Source of the DNA: Periweissella fabaria
Lineage (GTDB): Bacteria > Bacillota > Bacilli > Lactobacillales > Lactobacillaceae
Length of the DNA stretch: 64,000 nt
Reading direction: 5' to 3'
Assembly: GCF_918814575.1 (NCBI RefSeq)
Contig: NZ_CAKKNS010000003.1
Location: 62,001-126,000 of the forward strand
The position numbers and the translations under genes are program-made. The notes under the pieces are model-generated. The model did not search any database, was not told where the DNA came from, and saw only the letters and a list, made by a program, of their open reading frames with translations. This document shows positions 39,398 through 51,043 of this stretch, in pieces (within the stretch, counting starts at the first letter, position 1; each line of letters begins with the position of its first letter).

Positions 39398-39991
39398 ATG
39401 CAAACAATTTACTTTATCATCGTCGTTACTGCTATTAGCTATTGGGCGCTATGGGATAGTATCGCAACTCTACCTAATCATTCCATATCGCACACTAATT
39501 GTCCCCACCTAATTAGTGAACCACCAGCTTATTGGTTAAGCATCGCCCTCATCTTAGGATCCAATAGTCTCATGTTACTCCTAAAAAATCATTTTCATTC
39601 CTATTTAATAACTTTGATTAGCCTATCTATTTTAGTTTTATTCATTCAAGATTTGTTAACCGCTTACGTTAACGTTATTTTTGCATGGATAATCCTGGTA
39701 TTTGTAATAGTTTTAAACCTACCAATACTAACATTAACTAGTATCAATATCACGTTATGTCTCGCCTTAATTTTACTAATTTGTATTGATTGGGCGATTT
39801 TAGGCAGTGGCGATTTCCCGGTTATTTTAATGTTACAACTAGTTCTACCACCACCAACGTTTAGTTATCTACTGATTTTAGCGGCTACTTTTACATCTGG
39901 GTGGTTACTTTTAAGTAATCAACGAGCCGTTCCGTTTATTCCTAGCCTTGCCGGCGCTTATTGGTGCTTGTTGCTATTAAATTTAATCTAA
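39398..39991 (+). CDS. Divergent type IV prepilin peptidase-like protein (A24, ComC type)
   Basis: A 197-residue integral membrane protein, rich in hydrophobic segments. Two aspartates stand where the A24 catalytic pair belongs: Asp85 in LFIQDLLTAYVN, and Asp139 in the GSGD motif of ILGSGDFPVI. The C-terminal AVPFIPSLAGAYW also fits ComC proteins, which cleave competence pseudopilins. The N-terminal part is degenerate: the zinc-binding CxxC pairs of the methylase region are reduced to one NCPHL. So it is either a peptidase-only form or a decayed one. It lies between rpsL and rpoC; I recall a prepilin peptidase gene at this place in related lactobacilli. No other competence gene is in the window. 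Confidence 0.7.
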   Translation: MQTIYFIIVVTAISYWALWDSIATLPNHSISHTNCPHLISEPPAYWLSIALILGSNSLMLLLKNHFHSYLITLISLSILVLFIQDLLTAYVNVIFAWIILVFVIVLNLPILTLTSINITLCLALILLICIDWAILGSGDFPVILMLQLVLPPPTFSYLLILAATFTSGWLLLSNQRAVPFIPSLAGAYWCLLLLNLI

Positions 39992-39993
39992 AA

Positions 39994-40025
39994 AAAGCCA
40001 TGGAAAACGAATTTTCCATGGCTTT
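39994..40025. terminator. Bidirectional terminator between comC-like gene and rpoC
   Basis: A perfect 14-bp stem (39994-40007 with 40012-40025) is capped by a CGAA loop on + and a UUCG loop on -. It ends both the + gene and the rpoBC transcript. Confidence 0.88.
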
Positions 40026-40035
40026 CTTTATTAAA

Positions 40036-43000
40036 TTACTTTGATTCAGCTTCAAGTTGAGCTTCGATATCAGCAATTGAGTAGACACCTTCAGCAGTTG
40101 TTGATGGTGTTGCAATTGTTTTTGACTTAATGTCACGGTATTGTTGCATACCAGTACCGGCAGGAATAATCTTACCGATAATAACATTTTCTTTCAATCC
40201 AATCAATGGATCGTTCTTACCACGAATAGCAGCATCAGTAAGCACACGTGTTGTTTCTTGGAATGATGCGGCTGACAAGAAACTGTTAGTTTCAAGTGAA
40301 GCCTTAGTAATACCAAGAAGCACTGGACGTGCAGTCGCTGGAATACCACCCTTGATTACTGTTTCAGCAACAGCATCGCGGAAGTCGTTAATATCCATCA
40401 AGTTACCTGGAAGCAAGTCAGTGTCACCTGGATCCATCACGCGAACTTTACGGAGCATTTGGCGCGCCATAACTTCAACGTGTTTATCTGAGATTTCAAC
40501 CCCTTGCAAACGGTAAACCTTTTGGATTTCACGTAAGATGTAGTTTTCAGTTGAAAGGACATCACGCACTTGAATCAAGTGCTTAGGATCAACAGAACCT
40601 TCGTTCAACGCATCCCCACGGTGAATGTGATCACCTTCGCCGACACGCATGCGGGCTGATAATGGTAATGTGTATGTCCGGCTATCAGTATCACCAGCAA
40701 TCGTGATTTCCTTAGTCCGTTCAGCAGGGTTTTCTTCGATTGATTCAACAATCCCTGTAACTTCAGTAATTTCAGCACGCCCTTTAGGGTTACGTGCTTC
40801 AAAAATTTCTTGGACACGAGGAAGCCCTTGAGTGATATCGTCCCCGGCAACCCCACCGGTGTGGAAGTTACGCATTGTAAGTTGCGTACCAGGTTCACCG
40901 ATTGATTGCGCAGCCACAGTACCAACTGCTTCCCCAACTTCATCACCAGTGGCCATGTTACGTCCATAACAACGTTCACAAACCCCGTGCTTAGTGTTAC
41001 AAGTGAAGGCTGAACGGATAGTTACCATTTGGATACCAGCTTCAACAATTGCTTTAGCTGCATCTTCTTGGATCATATCGTTCGCTTTAACAATTACAAC
41101 GCCTGTTTCTGGGTTAATAATTGACTTCATTGCGTAACGACCTAAGATACGGTCATAAAGTGATTCGATTACTTCGTTTCCTTCCATAATGGCAGAAACA
41201 TCAAGACCACGGTCAGTACCACAGTCAACTTCACGAATGATAACGTCTTGAGCAACGTCAACCAAACGACGAGTCAAGTAACCTGAATCGGCAGTCTTCA
41301 AGGCCGTATCGGTCATCCCTTTACGAGCCCCGTGGGTTGAAATAAACATTTCAAGCACTGAAAGACCTTCACGGAAGTTGGCAATGATTGGCAATTCCAT
41401 GATTCGTCCGTTAGGCGCAGCCATCAAACCACGCATACCGGCAAGTTGTGTAAAGTTAGAAATGTTACCACGCGCTCCTGAATCTGACATCATGAAGATT
41501 GGATTATTTGAATCGAAACCTTCAATAAGCTTTTGTTGGATTTCATCCTTCGCAGCGTTCCAGATAGCAATAACACGTTCGTATCGTTCATCGTCAGTAA
41601 TCAATCCACGACGGAATTGCTTAGTAACAACGGCAACCTTTTCATGGGCAGCATCAACGATTTCATTCTTTTCTTTTAATTCAGTAACGTCGGCAGCCCC
41701 AACAGTCAAACCTGAAATAGTTGATTCTTCATAACCTAAGTCCTTCATACGGTCCAAGAGTAATGAAGTTTCAGTAACCTTGTACCGCTTGTAAACTTCA
41801 GCAATGGCATCAGATAAGAAACCTTTCTTAAATGGTGCAACAACTGGTTGGTCGCGCAAGAATTCTTTCAAGTTAGTACCAGGTTCGATGAAGTATTTAT
41901 CATCAACCCCAGTTGTTAAAGCAGCTTCAGTTGGTTCGTTCAAGTAGAAGAAGTCCCCTGGTAAGATGTTGTTAAAGATTAATTTACCAACAGTTGTTAC
42001 CAAGATCTTGCTACGTTGTTCATCAGTAAATGGCTTATCTGCTGGGAAGTTTGAAGTTTGCACCCCAATCCGAGTGTGCCAGTGGACATACTTGTTTTGG
42101 TATGCGATTTGGGCTTCGTTAAGATCCTTAAAGATCATCCCTTCACCTTCACGACCAGCTTCTTCAGTAGTTAAGTAGTAGTTACCGATAACCATATCTT
42201 GTGATGGCGCAACGATTGGCTTACCATCTTTAGGTGCCAAGATGTGCCCAGCAGCAAGCATAAGCAAACGAGCTTCAGCTTGCGCTTCATCTGACAATGG
42301 CACGTGAATGGCCATTTGGTCACCATCGAAATCGGCATTATATGCTTCAGTAACCAATGGGTGAAGACGCATTGCTTTACCAGAAACAAGCACTGGTTCA
42401 AAGGCTTGAATCCCAAGACGGTGAAGCGTAGGTGCCCGGTTCAATAGAACTGGGTGTTCCTTAATAACATCTTCCAAGACGTCCATAACATCATCATCAC
42501 GGCGATCAATCTTACGTTTAGCATTCTTAATGTTAGATGCTAATTCACGTGAAACCAATTCCTTCATGATAAATGGTTTGAACAATTCCAACGCCATTTG
42601 ACGTGGAAGACCCATTTGGTTCATCTTCAAGAAAGGACCAACGTCGATAACAGAACGACCAGAGTAATCAACACGTTTACCAAGCAAGTTTTGACGGAAA
42701 CGTCCTTGCTTACCTTTCAACATGTGTGAAAGCGACTTCAATGGACGGTTACCAGGACCAGCAACCGGACGGCCACGACGACCATTGTCAATCAAGGCAT
42801 CAACGGCTTCTTGAAGCATCCGCTTTTCATTTTGAACAATGATACCAGGTGCATTAAGATCCAACAAACGCTTCAAACGGTTGTTACGGTTAATTACCCG
42901 ACGGTATAAATCATTCAAGTCAGAAGTAGCAAAACGGCCACCTTCAAGTTGAACCATTGGTCGTAAATCAGGCGGAATAACTGGAATAACATCCATTACC

Positions 43001-43677
43001 ATCCAGTCAGGACGGTTACCTGATTTTAAGAACGCTTCAATAATGTCAAGACGACGAACGGCCCGCGTCCGTTTTTGACCAGAAGCTTCTTTTAATTCAG
43101 CTTTCAACGCTTGGGCTTCTTTAGCTAAATCAACATCAGCAAGTAATGTTTTAATTGCTTCCGCACCCATTGCTGCGCTAAATTCGTTACCGTATTCAGC
43201 TTTTAATTCACGGTATTCACGTTCTGAAAGTAATTGCTTCTTTTCAAGCGGTGTGTTACCAGTTTCAGTAACAACGTATGAAGCAAAGTAAATAATTTCT
43301 TCAAGTGAACGAGGGCTCATGTCAAGGACAAGTCCCATTCGTGATGGGATACCCTTAAAGTACCAAATGTGGGTTACTGGGGCTGCAAGTTCAATGTGTC
43401 CCATCCGTTCACGACGTACTTTCGCACGCGTAACTTCAACACCACATCGGTCACAAACAATCCCCTTGTAACGAATGCGTTTGTATTTACCACAAGCACA
43501 TTCCCAGTCCTTGGTTGGTCCAAAGATGCGTTCGTCAAAGAGTCCATCTTTTTCAGGTTTTAGAGTCCGGTAGTTAATTGTTTCGGGCTTTTTAACTTCA
43601 CCATAAGACCAGCTGCGAATTTTGTCTGGTGATGCCAGACCAATTTGCATGCTTTCAAACTTATTAACATCAATCAA
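40036..43677 (-). CDS. rpoC: RNA polymerase beta' subunit
   Basis: Largest polymerase subunit; carries the active-site magnesium. The N-terminal zinc ribbon has [20 protein letters not shown], the catalytic NADFDGDQ is at residues 447-454, and the trigger-loop region follows, with a second zinc-binding [14 protein letters not shown] start it at a TTG at 43675-43677 ((M)[18 protein letters not shown], 1213 residues). The AAAGGTGG site lies just upstream and would fall on the alternative GTG at 43689. It follows rpoB after a short gap. Confidence 0.96.
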   Translation of the reverse strand: MIDVNKFESMQIGLASPDKIRSWSYGEVKKPETINYRTLKPEKDGLFDERIFGPTKDWECACGKYKRIRYKGIVCDRCGVEVTRAKVRRERMGHIELAAPVTHIWYFKGIPSRMGLVLDMSPRSLEEIIYFASYVVTETGNTPLEKKQLLSEREYRELKAEYGNEFSAAMGAEAIKTLLADVDLAKEAQALKAELKEASGQKRTRAVRRLDIIEAFLKSGNRPDWMVMDVIPVIPPDLRPMVQLEGGRFATSDLNDLYRRVINRNNRLKRLLDLNAPGIIVQNEKRMLQEAVDALIDNGRRGRPVAGPGNRPLKSLSHMLKGKQGRFRQNLLGKRVDYSGRSVIDVGPFLKMNQMGLPRQMALELFKPFIMKELVSRELASNIKNAKRKIDRRDDDVMDVLEDVIKEHPVLLNRAPTLHRLGIQAFEPVLVSGKAMRLHPLVTEAYNADFDGDQMAIHVPLSDEAQAEARLLMLAAGHILAPKDGKPIVAPSQDMVIGNYYLTTEEAGREGEGMIFKDLNEAQIAYQNKYVHWHTRIGVQTSNFPADKPFTDEQRSKILVTTVGKLIFNNILPGDFFYLNEPTEAALTTGVDDKYFIEPGTNLKEFLRDQPVVAPFKKGFLSDAIAEVYKRYKVTETSLLLDRMKDLGYEESTISGLTVGAADVTELKEKNEIVDAAHEKVAVVTKQFRRGLITDDERYERVIAIWNAAKDEIQQKLIEGFDSNNPIFMMSDSGARGNISNFTQLAGMRGLMAAPNGRIMELPIIANFREGLSVLEMFISTHGARKGMTDTALKTADSGYLTRRLVDVAQDVIIREVDCGTDRGLDVSAIMEGNEVIESLYDRILGRYAMKSIINPETGVVIVKANDMIQEDAAKAIVEAGIQMVTIRSAFTCNTKHGVCERCYGRNMATGDEVGEAVGTVAAQSIGEPGTQLTMRNFHTGGVAGDDITQGLPRVQEIFEARNPKGRAEITEVTGIVESIEENPAERTKEITIAGDTDSRTYTLPLSARMRVGEGDHIHRGDALNEGSVDPKHLIQVRDVLSTENYILREIQKVYRLQGVEISDKHVEVMARQMLRKVRVMDPGDTDLLPGNLMDINDFRDAVAETVIKGGIPATARPVLLGITKASLETNSFLSAASFQETTRVLTDAAIRGKNDPLIGLKENVIIGKIIPAGTGMQQYRDIKSKTIATPSTTAEGVYSIADIEAQLEAESK

Positions 43678-43695
43678 AGGATTGACCACCTTTCA

Positions 43696-46600
43696 TTATT
43701 CTTGTTCGATTGTATCAGTTGCTGGCTTTGCTGTTTCAGTATTTTCAGCAGCGTGTTCAGCAGCATACTTAGCAAGAGCATCAACGTTTACAACGTCATC
43801 ATCGTCTTCGTCCATGTCACGGAGTTCAATTTCTTCTTTATCTGCATCCAACACCTTCATATCAAGACCAAGTGATTGTAATTCTTTTACAAGCACACGG
43901 AATGATTCTGGAACTCCAGGTTGTGGGATTGGTTCACCCTTAACAATGGCTTCATAAGTCTTAACACGACCAACAACGTCATCTGACTTGTAAGTCAAGA
44001 TTTCTTGAAGAGTGTAAGCAGCCCCATACGCTTCAAGGGCCCAAACTTCCATTTCCCCGAAACGTTGTCCACCAAATTGCGCTTTACCACCAAGTGGTTG
44101 TTGCGTAACAAGTGAGTAAGGTCCGATTGAACGGGCGTGAATCTTATCATCAACCATGTGAGCAAGCTTCATGTAGTGCATTGTCCCAACGGCGATTCGG
44201 TTATCAAATGCTTCCCCAGTACGACCATCGTAAAGAACGGTTTTACCATCAGCTGGAAGACCAGCTTCACGAACAGCATCCCAGATATCTTTATCAGTAG
44301 CACCATCAAATACTGGTGAGGCCATGTGGATACCCAATGTACGAGCAGCCATACCCAAGTGCAATTCAAGCACTTGACCGATGTTCATCCGTGAAGGCAC
44401 ACCCATGGGTGAAAGCATGATATCGATTGGTGTACCATCTGGCATGTATGGCATGTCTTCTGATGGCACAACGATTGATACAGTACCCTTGTTACCGTGA
44501 CGTCCGGCCATCTTATCCCCAACTTGAATCTTACGTTTTTGGGCGATGTAGACACGAACCATCATGTTAACACCTGGTGAAAGTTCATCACCGTTTTCAC
44601 GAGTGAAGATTTTAACGTCTTGAACGACCCCTCCACCACCGTGAGGTACACGAAGTGATGTATCACGAACTTCACGTGCTTTTTCACCAAAGATGGCGTG
44701 AAGCAAGCGTTCTTCGGCTGATAATTCAGTCACACCCTTAGGAGTAACCTTACCAACTAAGATATCACCATCTTCAACTTCGGCCCCGATACGGATAATA
44801 CCCATTGCATCAAGGTCTTTTAATTGTTCTTCCCCAACGTTAGGGATTTCACGAGTCATTTCTTCAGGTCCAAGCTTTGTATCTCGAGCTTCTGATTCAA
44901 ATTCTTCGATGTGAATTGAAGTGTAGACATCTTCACGAATCAAACGTTCGTTCAAGATGATGGCATCTTCAAAGTTGTAACCTTTCCAAGTCATGAAGGC
45001 AATCAATGGGTTTTGACCCAAGGCTAATTCACCTTGTTCCATTGATGGACCATCAGCAAGGACTTCATCGGCATCGACCATTTCACCAACACGTACAATT
45101 GGACGTTGGTTGTAGTTCTTACCTGAGTTTGAACGACGGAACTTCATCAACTTGTAAGTATCTAATGAACCATCTTCACGACGGATACGGATTTCACGAC
45201 CGTCAACGTATTCAACTTCACCGGCGTGTTTAGCAATCATTGCAACCCCTGAATCGTGGGCTGCTTTATATTCAATACCTGTACCAACAAGTGGTGCATG
45301 TGGGTTAACCAATGGCACCGCTTGACGTTGCATGTTGGCTCCCATCAAAGCACGGTTTGAGTCATCGTTTTCCAAGAAAGGAATGTTGGCTGTCGCCACG
45401 GCAACTACTTGCTTAGGTGAAACGTCCATGTAATCAACGTTTTCGATTGAAGTTTCAATATTGTCATCCGCATCACGCGCCATTACAGCTGCTTCAACAA
45501 ATGAACCATCATCGTTTAATGGTGTATTTGCTTGTGCAATAACAAAGTTATCTTCTTCATCGGCAGTTAAGTAATCAATTTTTTCAGTAACCTTATGGTC
45601 ATCCCATGAAACACGACGGTATGGTGTTTCAACAAATCCGTAACGGTTCACTTTCGCATATGATGAAAGTGAGTTAATCAAACCGATATTAGGACCTTCA
45701 GGAGTTTCAATTGGACACATCCGACCGTAGTGCGTGTAGTGAACGTCTCGGACTTCATATCCGGCACGGTCACGTGTCAAACCACCAGGTCCAAGCGCTG
45801 AAAGACGACGTTTGTGTGAAAGTTCTCCAAGTGGGTTAGTTTGGTCCATGAATTGTGACAATTGTGATGAACCAAAGAATTCCTTAATTGAAGCAACTAC
45901 TGGACGAATGTTAATTAATTGTTGTGGTGTTACCGTTTCGGCGTCTTGGATTGACATCCGTTCGCGAACGACACGTTCCATCCGTGATAAACCGATTCGG
46001 AATTGGTTTTGTAATAATTCACCAACTGAACGAATCCGACGGTTACCTAAGTGGTCAATATCATCAGTTGCGCCAAGACCTTCTTTTAAGTTAAAGAAGT
46101 AGTTCATTGATGCAATGATATCAGCTGGTGTAACCGTACGAGTTGTTGCGCCAATGTGACCATTACCAATTACCAAGAGTTCCTTTTCAGGATCGTTTGG
46201 AGATTCAACCTTAATAGTTTGAATTGTCATTGGTTCGGTTACAACGGCGTCTTCAGTTGGGAAGAATGTTGTTGCCTTGAAGTCTTCCTTATCAAGGAAT
46301 GGTGCCAAGTCAGCCATTACATTCTTGTCAATCTTAGTACCCTTAGCTGCAATAACTTCACCAGTTTCAGGATCCGCCAAAGTTTCAGCTAATGTAAGAC
46401 CGAGTAAACGAGTCTTCAAGTTCAACTTCTTGTTGATCTTGTAACGACCAACTGGTGCTAAATCATAACGTTTTGGATCAAAGAAACGAGCTGTTAACAA
46501 TGACCGTGATGAATCAGCAGTTTTTGGTTCACCTGGACGTAGACGTTCGTAAATGTCTTTCAAGGCTTCTTCAGTACGTGATTCAGAAAGTTCTTTGTGA

Positions 46601-47277
46601 ACATCCTTTTCGATAGTGTTCATCAATGAATCATATGATGAACTAAAGATTTCTAAGATATCGCTATCTGAAGAGAAACCAAGTGCACGTACTAATTCAG
46701 TCAATGGGATCTTACGTGTACGGTCAATTCGAACATATGCAACATCTTTTGCATCTGTTTCAAATTCCAACCATGCTCCACGGTTAGGAATTACAGTAGT
46801 ACCGTAACTTGGGCGGCCATTTTTGTCGAGTTCTTCATTAAAGTAAACCCCTGGTGAACGTACTAATTGTGAAACAATAACACGTTCAGCCCCGTTAATA
46901 ATGAAAGTACCTTGGTCAGTCATTAATGGGAAATCACCAAAGAAGACATCTTGTGACTTGATTTCGTTAGTTTCATTGTTAATTAAACGCAAAGTTACGT
47001 GTAATGGAGCTGAATAGTTAGCATCGTGTTCACGGGCTTCTTCAACTGTGTACTTTGGTTCCATTAACTTGTAGTCAACAAATTCCAATGATAATTTACC
47101 TTGGAAGTCTTCGATTGGGAGAATGTCGTTAAACATTTCCCGTAACCCCTCGTCTAAAAACCATTGATATGAATCTGTTTGAATTTCGATTAAGTTAGGC
47201 AAATCAAGGATTTCTTTGATTCGCGCGTAACTGCGACGGGTACGGCGTTTGCCGGTTTGAATTAAATGCCCTGCCAA
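43696..47277 (-). CDS. rpoB: RNA polymerase beta subunit
   Basis: Second-largest polymerase subunit and target of rifampicin. The 1193-residue protein starts at a TTG ([19 protein letters not shown] follows), as in many lactobacilli, with a GAGGTGA site upstream. The rifampicin region reads [34 protein letters not shown], the sensitive form. The C-terminal end is acidic and variable. It has its own promoter and a leader of about 200 nt that contains an intrinsic terminator. Confidence 0.98.
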   Translation of the reverse strand: MAGHLIQTGKRRTRRSYARIKEILDLPNLIEIQTDSYQWFLDEGLREMFNDILPIEDFQGKLSLEFVDYKLMEPKYTVEEAREHDANYSAPLHVTLRLINNETNEIKSQDVFFGDFPLMTDQGTFIINGAERVIVSQLVRSPGVYFNEELDKNGRPSYGTTVIPNRGAWLEFETDAKDVAYVRIDRTRKIPLTELVRALGFSSDSDILEIFSSSYDSLMNTIEKDVHKELSESRTEEALKDIYERLRPGEPKTADSSRSLLTARFFDPKRYDLAPVGRYKINKKLNLKTRLLGLTLAETLADPETGEVIAAKGTKIDKNVMADLAPFLDKEDFKATTFFPTEDAVVTEPMTIQTIKVESPNDPEKELLVIGNGHIGATTRTVTPADIIASMNYFFNLKEGLGATDDIDHLGNRRIRSVGELLQNQFRIGLSRMERVVRERMSIQDAETVTPQQLINIRPVVASIKEFFGSSQLSQFMDQTNPLGELSHKRRLSALGPGGLTRDRAGYEVRDVHYTHYGRMCPIETPEGPNIGLINSLSSYAKVNRYGFVETPYRRVSWDDHKVTEKIDYLTADEEDNFVIAQANTPLNDDGSFVEAAVMARDADDNIETSIENVDYMDVSPKQVVAVATANIPFLENDDSNRALMGANMQRQAVPLVNPHAPLVGTGIEYKAAHDSGVAMIAKHAGEVEYVDGREIRIRREDGSLDTYKLMKFRRSNSGKNYNQRPIVRVGEMVDADEVLADGPSMEQGELALGQNPLIAFMTWKGYNFEDAIILNERLIREDVYTSIHIEEFESEARDTKLGPEEMTREIPNVGEEQLKDLDAMGIIRIGAEVEDGDILVGKVTPKGVTELSAEERLLHAIFGEKAREVRDTSLRVPHGGGGVVQDVKIFTRENGDELSPGVNMMVRVYIAQKRKIQVGDKMAGRHGNKGTVSIVVPSEDMPYMPDGTPIDIMLSPMGVPSRMNIGQVLELHLGMAARTLGIHMASPVFDGATDKDIWDAVREAGLPADGKTVLYDGRTGEAFDNRIAVGTMHYMKLAHMVDDKIHARSIGPYSLVTQQPLGGKAQFGGQRFGEMEVWALEAYGAAYTLQEILTYKSDDVVGRVKTYEAIVKGEPIPQPGVPESFRVLVKELQSLGLDMKVLDADKEEIELRDMDEDDDDVVNVDALAKYAAEHAAENTETAKPATDTIEQE

Positions 47278-47371
47278 AATTGGTCACCTCATCTCAAATT
47301 TTTGCCCTACGTTTACGTCCTGAATTATTACATTATGGTTACAAATAGCATAATATCCTAATCCAAGGCAT

Positions 47372-47414
47372 AAAAAAGACAACTTGCAGCTTTTTCCGAA
47401 GCTCCAGTTGTCTT
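47372..47414 (-). terminator. Intrinsic terminator inside the rpoB leader (possible attenuator)
   Basis: On the minus strand, AAGACAACT and AGTTGTCTT (outer arms 47406-47414 and 47376-47384) enclose an AGCTT/AAGCT inner stem, and a run of six T follows at 47372-47377. It sits between the rpoB promoter candidate and the rpoB start, about 95 bases from the start codon, so it must be read through for rpoBC expression. Confidence 0.75.
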
Positions 47415-47480
47415 AATATACAGGTTTCTGCGGACAATATATCACAAAAGCCATTTTTATTCGTAGTTTGTTCTCTATAT

Positions 47481-47509
47481 ATACTACTAAAAATAATAAC
47501 TTTTTGCAA
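47481..47509 (-). promoter_or_regulatory. Candidate rpoBC promoter
   Basis: On the minus strand, TTGCAA (47504-47509) and TAGTAT (47481-47486) are 17 bp apart. A second -10-like TATATT near 47435 lies between it and the leader terminator and lacks a clear -35. Confidence 0.55.
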
Positions 47510-47632
47510 GTAATACTTGACTTTTATCCCAAAAAATATTATTTAGAAAGAATCGCCATGATAGTAGACCTTTAATATCCAAAAATACACTCAAAAAATT
47601 GTGTTACACACCTAAATACCGCCATAGATTAG

Positions 47633-47670
47633 AACAAGCTAGGCGAATTCAAAAATTCACCTAGCTTGTT
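47633..47670. terminator. Inverted repeat after clpC
   Basis: AACAAGCTAGGCGAATT (47633-47649) pairs with 47654-47670, with one G-T pair. On the minus strand (clpC transcript) the T-run is weak; on + a run of T follows. It is the only candidate terminator for ctsR-clpC. Confidence 0.6.
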
Positions 47671-47676
47671 AGTTTT

Positions 47677-50142
47677 TTAATGCGAAATTTCGGGATGCTT
47701 AATTGTTAACTTAATTTCACCACGAGCAGCCCCAATTGTCACACTGTCATTAGTCGCAATGTGGCCTGCAAGTAATTCTTCACTAAGAACATCTTCAACT
47801 TTTGTTTGTAAAGCCCGTCGCAATGGCCGCGCTCCATATTCAGGATCAAAACCAGCTGCCGCAACAACATCAATTGCTGCCGGCGTAATTTTAATATCAA
47901 TCCCTTGTTCTTGGACACGTTTAAGTAAACTCCGCGCCATCAATTTAACAATTTCGTGCAGCTCCGTTTTACCTAGACTGTGGAAAATAATCGTTTCATC
48001 AATCCGATTAATAAACTCTGGCCGGAATTGTTCTTTCAAACTTTCCCGGACTTTAGCCGCCATTGCTTCATAATCTTCTTCGGCTTTTTTAGCACCAAAA
48101 CCCATTGTCTTTTCATCACGAACGCGTGTTGCACCAAGGTTAGATGTCATAATAATAATCGTATTACTAAAGTCAACCCGGCGACCCTTAGAGTCAGTTA
48201 AATAACCATCATCTAACACTTGCAAAAGTAAGTTAAAAATATCTGGATGTGCTTTTTCAACTTCATCAAGCAACACCACAGCATATGGTTGTTGCCGAAC
48301 TTTTTCCGTCAATTGTCCACCTTCGTCAAAGCCAACGTACCCAGGTGCCGCTCCAACTAAGCGACTACTTGAATATTTTTCCATGTATTCAGACATATCA
48401 ATCCGAATCATATTCTTTTCAGAGCCAAAAACAGCTTCGGCTAATGCTTTAGCCAATTCCGTCTTCCCAACCCCCGTAGGCCCCAGGAACATAAAGCTTC
48501 CAATTGGTTTTTTAGGGTCTTTCAAACCAGAACGGGCCCGGCGAATGGCGCGTGATATCGCTGATACCGCTTCATTTTGCCCGATCACCCGTTCATGGAG
48601 TACTTTTTCTAAATTAATTAATCGTGTCTGTTCCGTTTTTTCCATCTGCGTCACAGGCACACCAGTCCACTCAGCCACAATTTCCGCCACATCCTCAGCC
48701 GTTACCACCAATGAATAATCATCATCTTTTCGTAACAACTTTTGGGTCGCTTGTTGCCGTTGCTTAGCTTCTAACTCTTCATTTACCTCAACAAATTGTC
48801 GCCGCAACTGCGCCGCCCGTTCAAAATCTTGTTGTAACAAAGCCTCATCACATTGACGTACTAATTCTGCCAATTTTTGCGTTAGTGGTAAAAATTCATC
48901 GCTAACTTCCGGATTATTAATGCGCACCTTCGCAGCCGCTTCATCAATCACATCAATTGCTTTATCAGGCAAAAAGCGATCAGGAATATAACGCACCGAC
49001 AACTTAACTGCCGCTTCAATCGCTTCATCAGTTATCCCAACTCGATGGTGCTTTTCATATTGTTGCTTTAAGCCCCGTAAAATTTCCGTCGTATCCGTTT
49101 CTGAAGGTTCATTAACCAACACTTTAGCAAAACGGCGTTCAAGGGCAGTGTCAGTTTCAATGTACTTTTGATACTCATTAAGGGTGGTTGCCCCAACAAT
49201 TTGCACCTCACCGCGCGCTAAAGCTGGCTTCAATAAATTAGATGCATCAATCGCACCTTCAGCACCACCAGCACCAATCAAAGTATGCAATTCATCAATA
49301 AATAAAATCACATTACCATCATTGTAAACTTCATCCACAATTTTACGTAATCGTTCTTCGAATTCACCACGGTATTTCGTACCTGCAACTACTGCCGCCA
49401 TATCAAGCAACATCAACCGCTTACCTTGTAAATTGGCAGGCACTTCTTTATTGACAATCTTTTGTGCCAAGCCTTCAGCAATCGCTGTTTTACCAACTCC
49501 TGGTTCCCCAACAAGTACAGGGTTATTTTTCGTACGGCGACTCAAAATTTGAATAACGCGTTTTACTTCCTGAGTCCGACCAATTACTGGGTCCATTTGC
49601 TTACTTGCCGCAATCTTAGTTAAATCTCGACCAAGACCATCTAGTGTTGGTGTGCCCTTTGGCGTGACCCGACCACCTTTACCACGAGGAGCATCAGCGT
49701 TAACACCAACATTTTTTAATATTTGGCGTTGAATATCAGCTGGTTTAACATTCAAATCACCTAACATCCGTGTTGCCAAATTGCTTTGTGATCCTAACAA
49801 CGCTAATAAAATATGTTCCGTTCCAATATTTTTAGCTTGCAAATTACGCGCTTCCTCACCAGCAGCACGTAGTGTAGCGGCAGCTTTAGGTGAATATGGC
49901 AAATAATCCTCTCGTTCAAGCGGATTTAAATTACCATAACCTGTATAATTTTCAATTTCACGGCGAATTTTATCAGCATCTAGCCCAAAGCGAGCCAACA
50001 CTTTTCCAGCCATTCCTTCATATTCCATGGCTAAAGCTAAAAGCAAGTGCTCGGTACCAACCGCTTGATGTTTAAAAAATTTTGCTTGTTCTTGTGCTAA
50101 TACTAGTACATTTCGAGCACTTCTTGTGTATTCATTTTCCAT
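47677..50142 (-). CDS. clpC: AAA+ ATPase ClpC (ClpP partner, HSP100)
   Basis: Unfoldase that feeds proteins to ClpP under heat and other stress. Two Clp N-repeats occupy about 1-145. The first AAA module has Walker A GEPGVGKT at 212-219; a middle UVR-like coiled segment (about 420-460, [20 protein letters not shown]) follows; the second AAA module has GPTGVGKT at 554-561. The length of 821 residues fits ClpC rather than ClpE or ClpB. It lies 25 bp after ctsR, without the mcsA and mcsB genes that accompany it in Bacillus. Confidence 0.96.
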   Translation of the reverse strand: MENEYTRSARNVLVLAQEQAKFFKHQAVGTEHLLLALAMEYEGMAGKVLARFGLDADKIRREIENYTGYGNLNPLEREDYLPYSPKAAATLRAAGEEARNLQAKNIGTEHILLALLGSQSNLATRMLGDLNVKPADIQRQILKNVGVNADAPRGKGGRVTPKGTPTLDGLGRDLTKIAASKQMDPVIGRTQEVKRVIQILSRRTKNNPVLVGEPGVGKTAIAEGLAQKIVNKEVPANLQGKRLMLLDMAAVVAGTKYRGEFEERLRKIVDEVYNDGNVILFIDELHTLIGAGGAEGAIDASNLLKPALARGEVQIVGATTLNEYQKYIETDTALERRFAKVLVNEPSETDTTEILRGLKQQYEKHHRVGITDEAIEAAVKLSVRYIPDRFLPDKAIDVIDEAAAKVRINNPEVSDEFLPLTQKLAELVRQCDEALLQQDFERAAQLRRQFVEVNEELEAKQRQQATQKLLRKDDDYSLVVTAEDVAEIVAEWTGVPVTQMEKTEQTRLINLEKVLHERVIGQNEAVSAISRAIRRARSGLKDPKKPIGSFMFLGPTGVGKTELAKALAEAVFGSEKNMIRIDMSEYMEKYSSSRLVGAAPGYVGFDEGGQLTEKVRQQPYAVVLLDEVEKAHPDIFNLLLQVLDDGYLTDSKGRRVDFSNTIIIMTSNLGATRVRDEKTMGFGAKKAEEDYEAMAAKVRESLKEQFRPEFINRIDETIIFHSLGKTELHEIVKLMARSLLKRVQEQGIDIKITPAAIDVVAAAGFDPEYGARPLRRALQTKVEDVLSEELLAGHIATNDSVTIGAARGEIKLTIKHPEISH

Positions 50143-50167
50143 TTGTACACCTCACTTTTTTGCTATC

Positions 50168-50635
50168 TTAACTTTTAAACCGCAGCCGATTTAAAATTCC
50201 AATTAAAATACGCGCACGCATCGCATTTTCCGTTTGAGTATCGTGAATCCGAAGCGTATCTTTATCAATAGTCGACAAAATCAAACTTGCCTCACGCGGC
50301 GAAATCAACTTATCTTCAAATAAACTTTGGACAACAGCGATGGCATCATGTTGTGAAACCGTTGTTCCAATTGCTGCTATCAACAAATCTAACACTTGAT
50401 TATCTTCTAATAAGCGCACTTTCGCAATGCGAATATAGCCACCACCACCACGTTTACTTTCAACTAAATAACCATTCTGAATCGTAAATCGGGTTTTAAT
50501 GACGTAATTAATTTGCGATGGGACCACATCAAATTGTTGTGCAATTTCTGCACGTCGAATCTCGATGTGTTGATGTTCTTGCAAAATATTTTTTAAATAT
50601 TGTTCAATCATATCTGAAACATTTTGTGTTTCCAC
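50168..50635 (-). CDS. ctsR: Transcriptional repressor of class III stress genes
   Basis: Represses clp genes until heat shock. I start it at a GTG at 50633-50635 ((M)ETQNVSDMIEQYLKNIL, 155 residues), nine bases after an AAAGGAGG site. The longer frame to 50707 runs through this site and the operator and is rejected. The DNA-binding winged helix holds EIRRAEIAQQFDVVPSQINYVIKTRF with the glycine-rich wing ESKRGGGGYIRI. It has a CtsR site in its own promoter, so it is autoregulated. Confidence 0.95.
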   Translation of the reverse strand: METQNVSDMIEQYLKNILQEHQHIEIRRAEIAQQFDVVPSQINYVIKTRFTIQNGYLVESKRGGGGYIRIAKVRLLEDNQVLDLLIAAIGTTVSQHDAIAVVQSLFEDKLISPREASLILSTIDKDTLRIHDTQTENAMRARILIGILNRLRFKS

Positions 50636-50667
50636 TATCCACCGCCTCCTTTCACTGCGAACATTTC

Positions 50668-50684
50668 TTTGACTAATCTTGACT
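50668..50684 (-). promoter_or_regulatory. CtsR operator
   Basis: On the minus strand the site reads AGTCAAGATTAGTCAAA, two heptads separated by 3 bp. The second matches the CtsR consensus (A/G)GTCAAA exactly and the first has one mismatch. It lies immediately downstream of the -10. Confidence 0.85.
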
Positions 50685-50686
50685 TT

Positions 50687-50715
50687 ATTATCCTTAATAC
50701 TGTTCAAAATTGCAA
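50687..50715 (-). promoter_or_regulatory. ctsR-clpC promoter
   Basis: On the minus strand, TTGCAA (50710-50715) and GATAAT (50687-50692) are 17 bp apart. The CtsR operator abuts the -10, so bound repressor would block the start site. Confidence 0.65.
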
Positions 50716-50748
50716 GGTATCAAATTATTCAATAAAGTTTGTCGACAA

Positions 50749-50780
50749 AAAATCACGTCTTTATTCAAAGACGTGATTTT
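50749..50780. terminator. Terminator of the tRNA cluster
   Basis: A perfect 14-bp stem (AAAATCACGTCTTT at 50749-50762 with 50767-50780) has a 4-nt loop. It follows tRNA-Arg by 6 bases on the minus strand. Confidence 0.88.
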
Positions 50781-50786
50781 ACGCGA

Positions 50787-50860
50787 TGCACCTAGCAGGA
50801 GTCGAACCTGCAACCTTCTGATTCGTAGTCAGACACTCTATCCAATTGCGCTATAGGTGC
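50787..50860 (-). tRNA. tRNA-Arg (anticodon ACG)
   Basis: The full cloverleaf is visible: acceptor GCACCTA with its complement TAGGTGC, T-arm GCAGGTTCGACTCCTGC, and a seven-base anticodon loop CTACGAA giving ACG. The CCA end is not encoded. Position 34 is expected to become inosine. Last gene of the cluster. Confidence 0.95.
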
Positions 50861-50875
50861 ATAATATTAAATTTA

Positions 50876-50947
50876 AGCGAAAGACGGGATTCGAACCCGC
50901 GACCCCCACCATGGCAAGGTGATGTTCTACCACTGAACTACTTTCGC
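50876..50947 (-). tRNA. tRNA-Gly (anticodon GCC)
   Basis: Acceptor GCGAAAG pairs with CTTTCGC, the D-arm holds GTTCAGTGGTAGAAC, and the anticodon loop TTGCCAT gives GCC. The T-arm is GCGGGTTCGAATCCCGT. CCA is not encoded. Confidence 0.95.
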
Positions 50948-50952
50948 ACTAA

Positions 50953-51025
50953 TGCCGACTAAAGGATTCGAACCTTCGACCCCATCATTACTAGTGATGT
51001 GCTCTGCCAACTGAGCTAAGTCGGC
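50953..51025 (-). tRNA. tRNA-Thr (anticodon AGU)
   Basis: Acceptor GCCGACT pairs with AGTCGGC; the D-arm is AGCTCAGTTGGCAGAGC and the anticodon loop CTAGTAA gives AGT. An A at position 34 is unusual outside tRNA-Arg(ACG); it occurs in reduced decoding sets, including some Lactobacillales. The A is visible in the sequence; its modification state is not. Confidence 0.93.
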
Positions 51026-51043
51026 GTTTCTCCAAAAAAGAAA

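Noticed and set aside
43678-43689. GTG start of rpoC four codons upstream
   Set aside because: It falls on the AAAGGTGG ribosome site; the TTG at 43675-43677 is well spaced and yields the conserved IDVNKF start.
50636-50707. Longer ctsR frame
   Set aside because: It passes through the Shine-Dalgarno sequence, the CtsR operator and the -10; the GTG at 50633-50635 gives the normal protein start.
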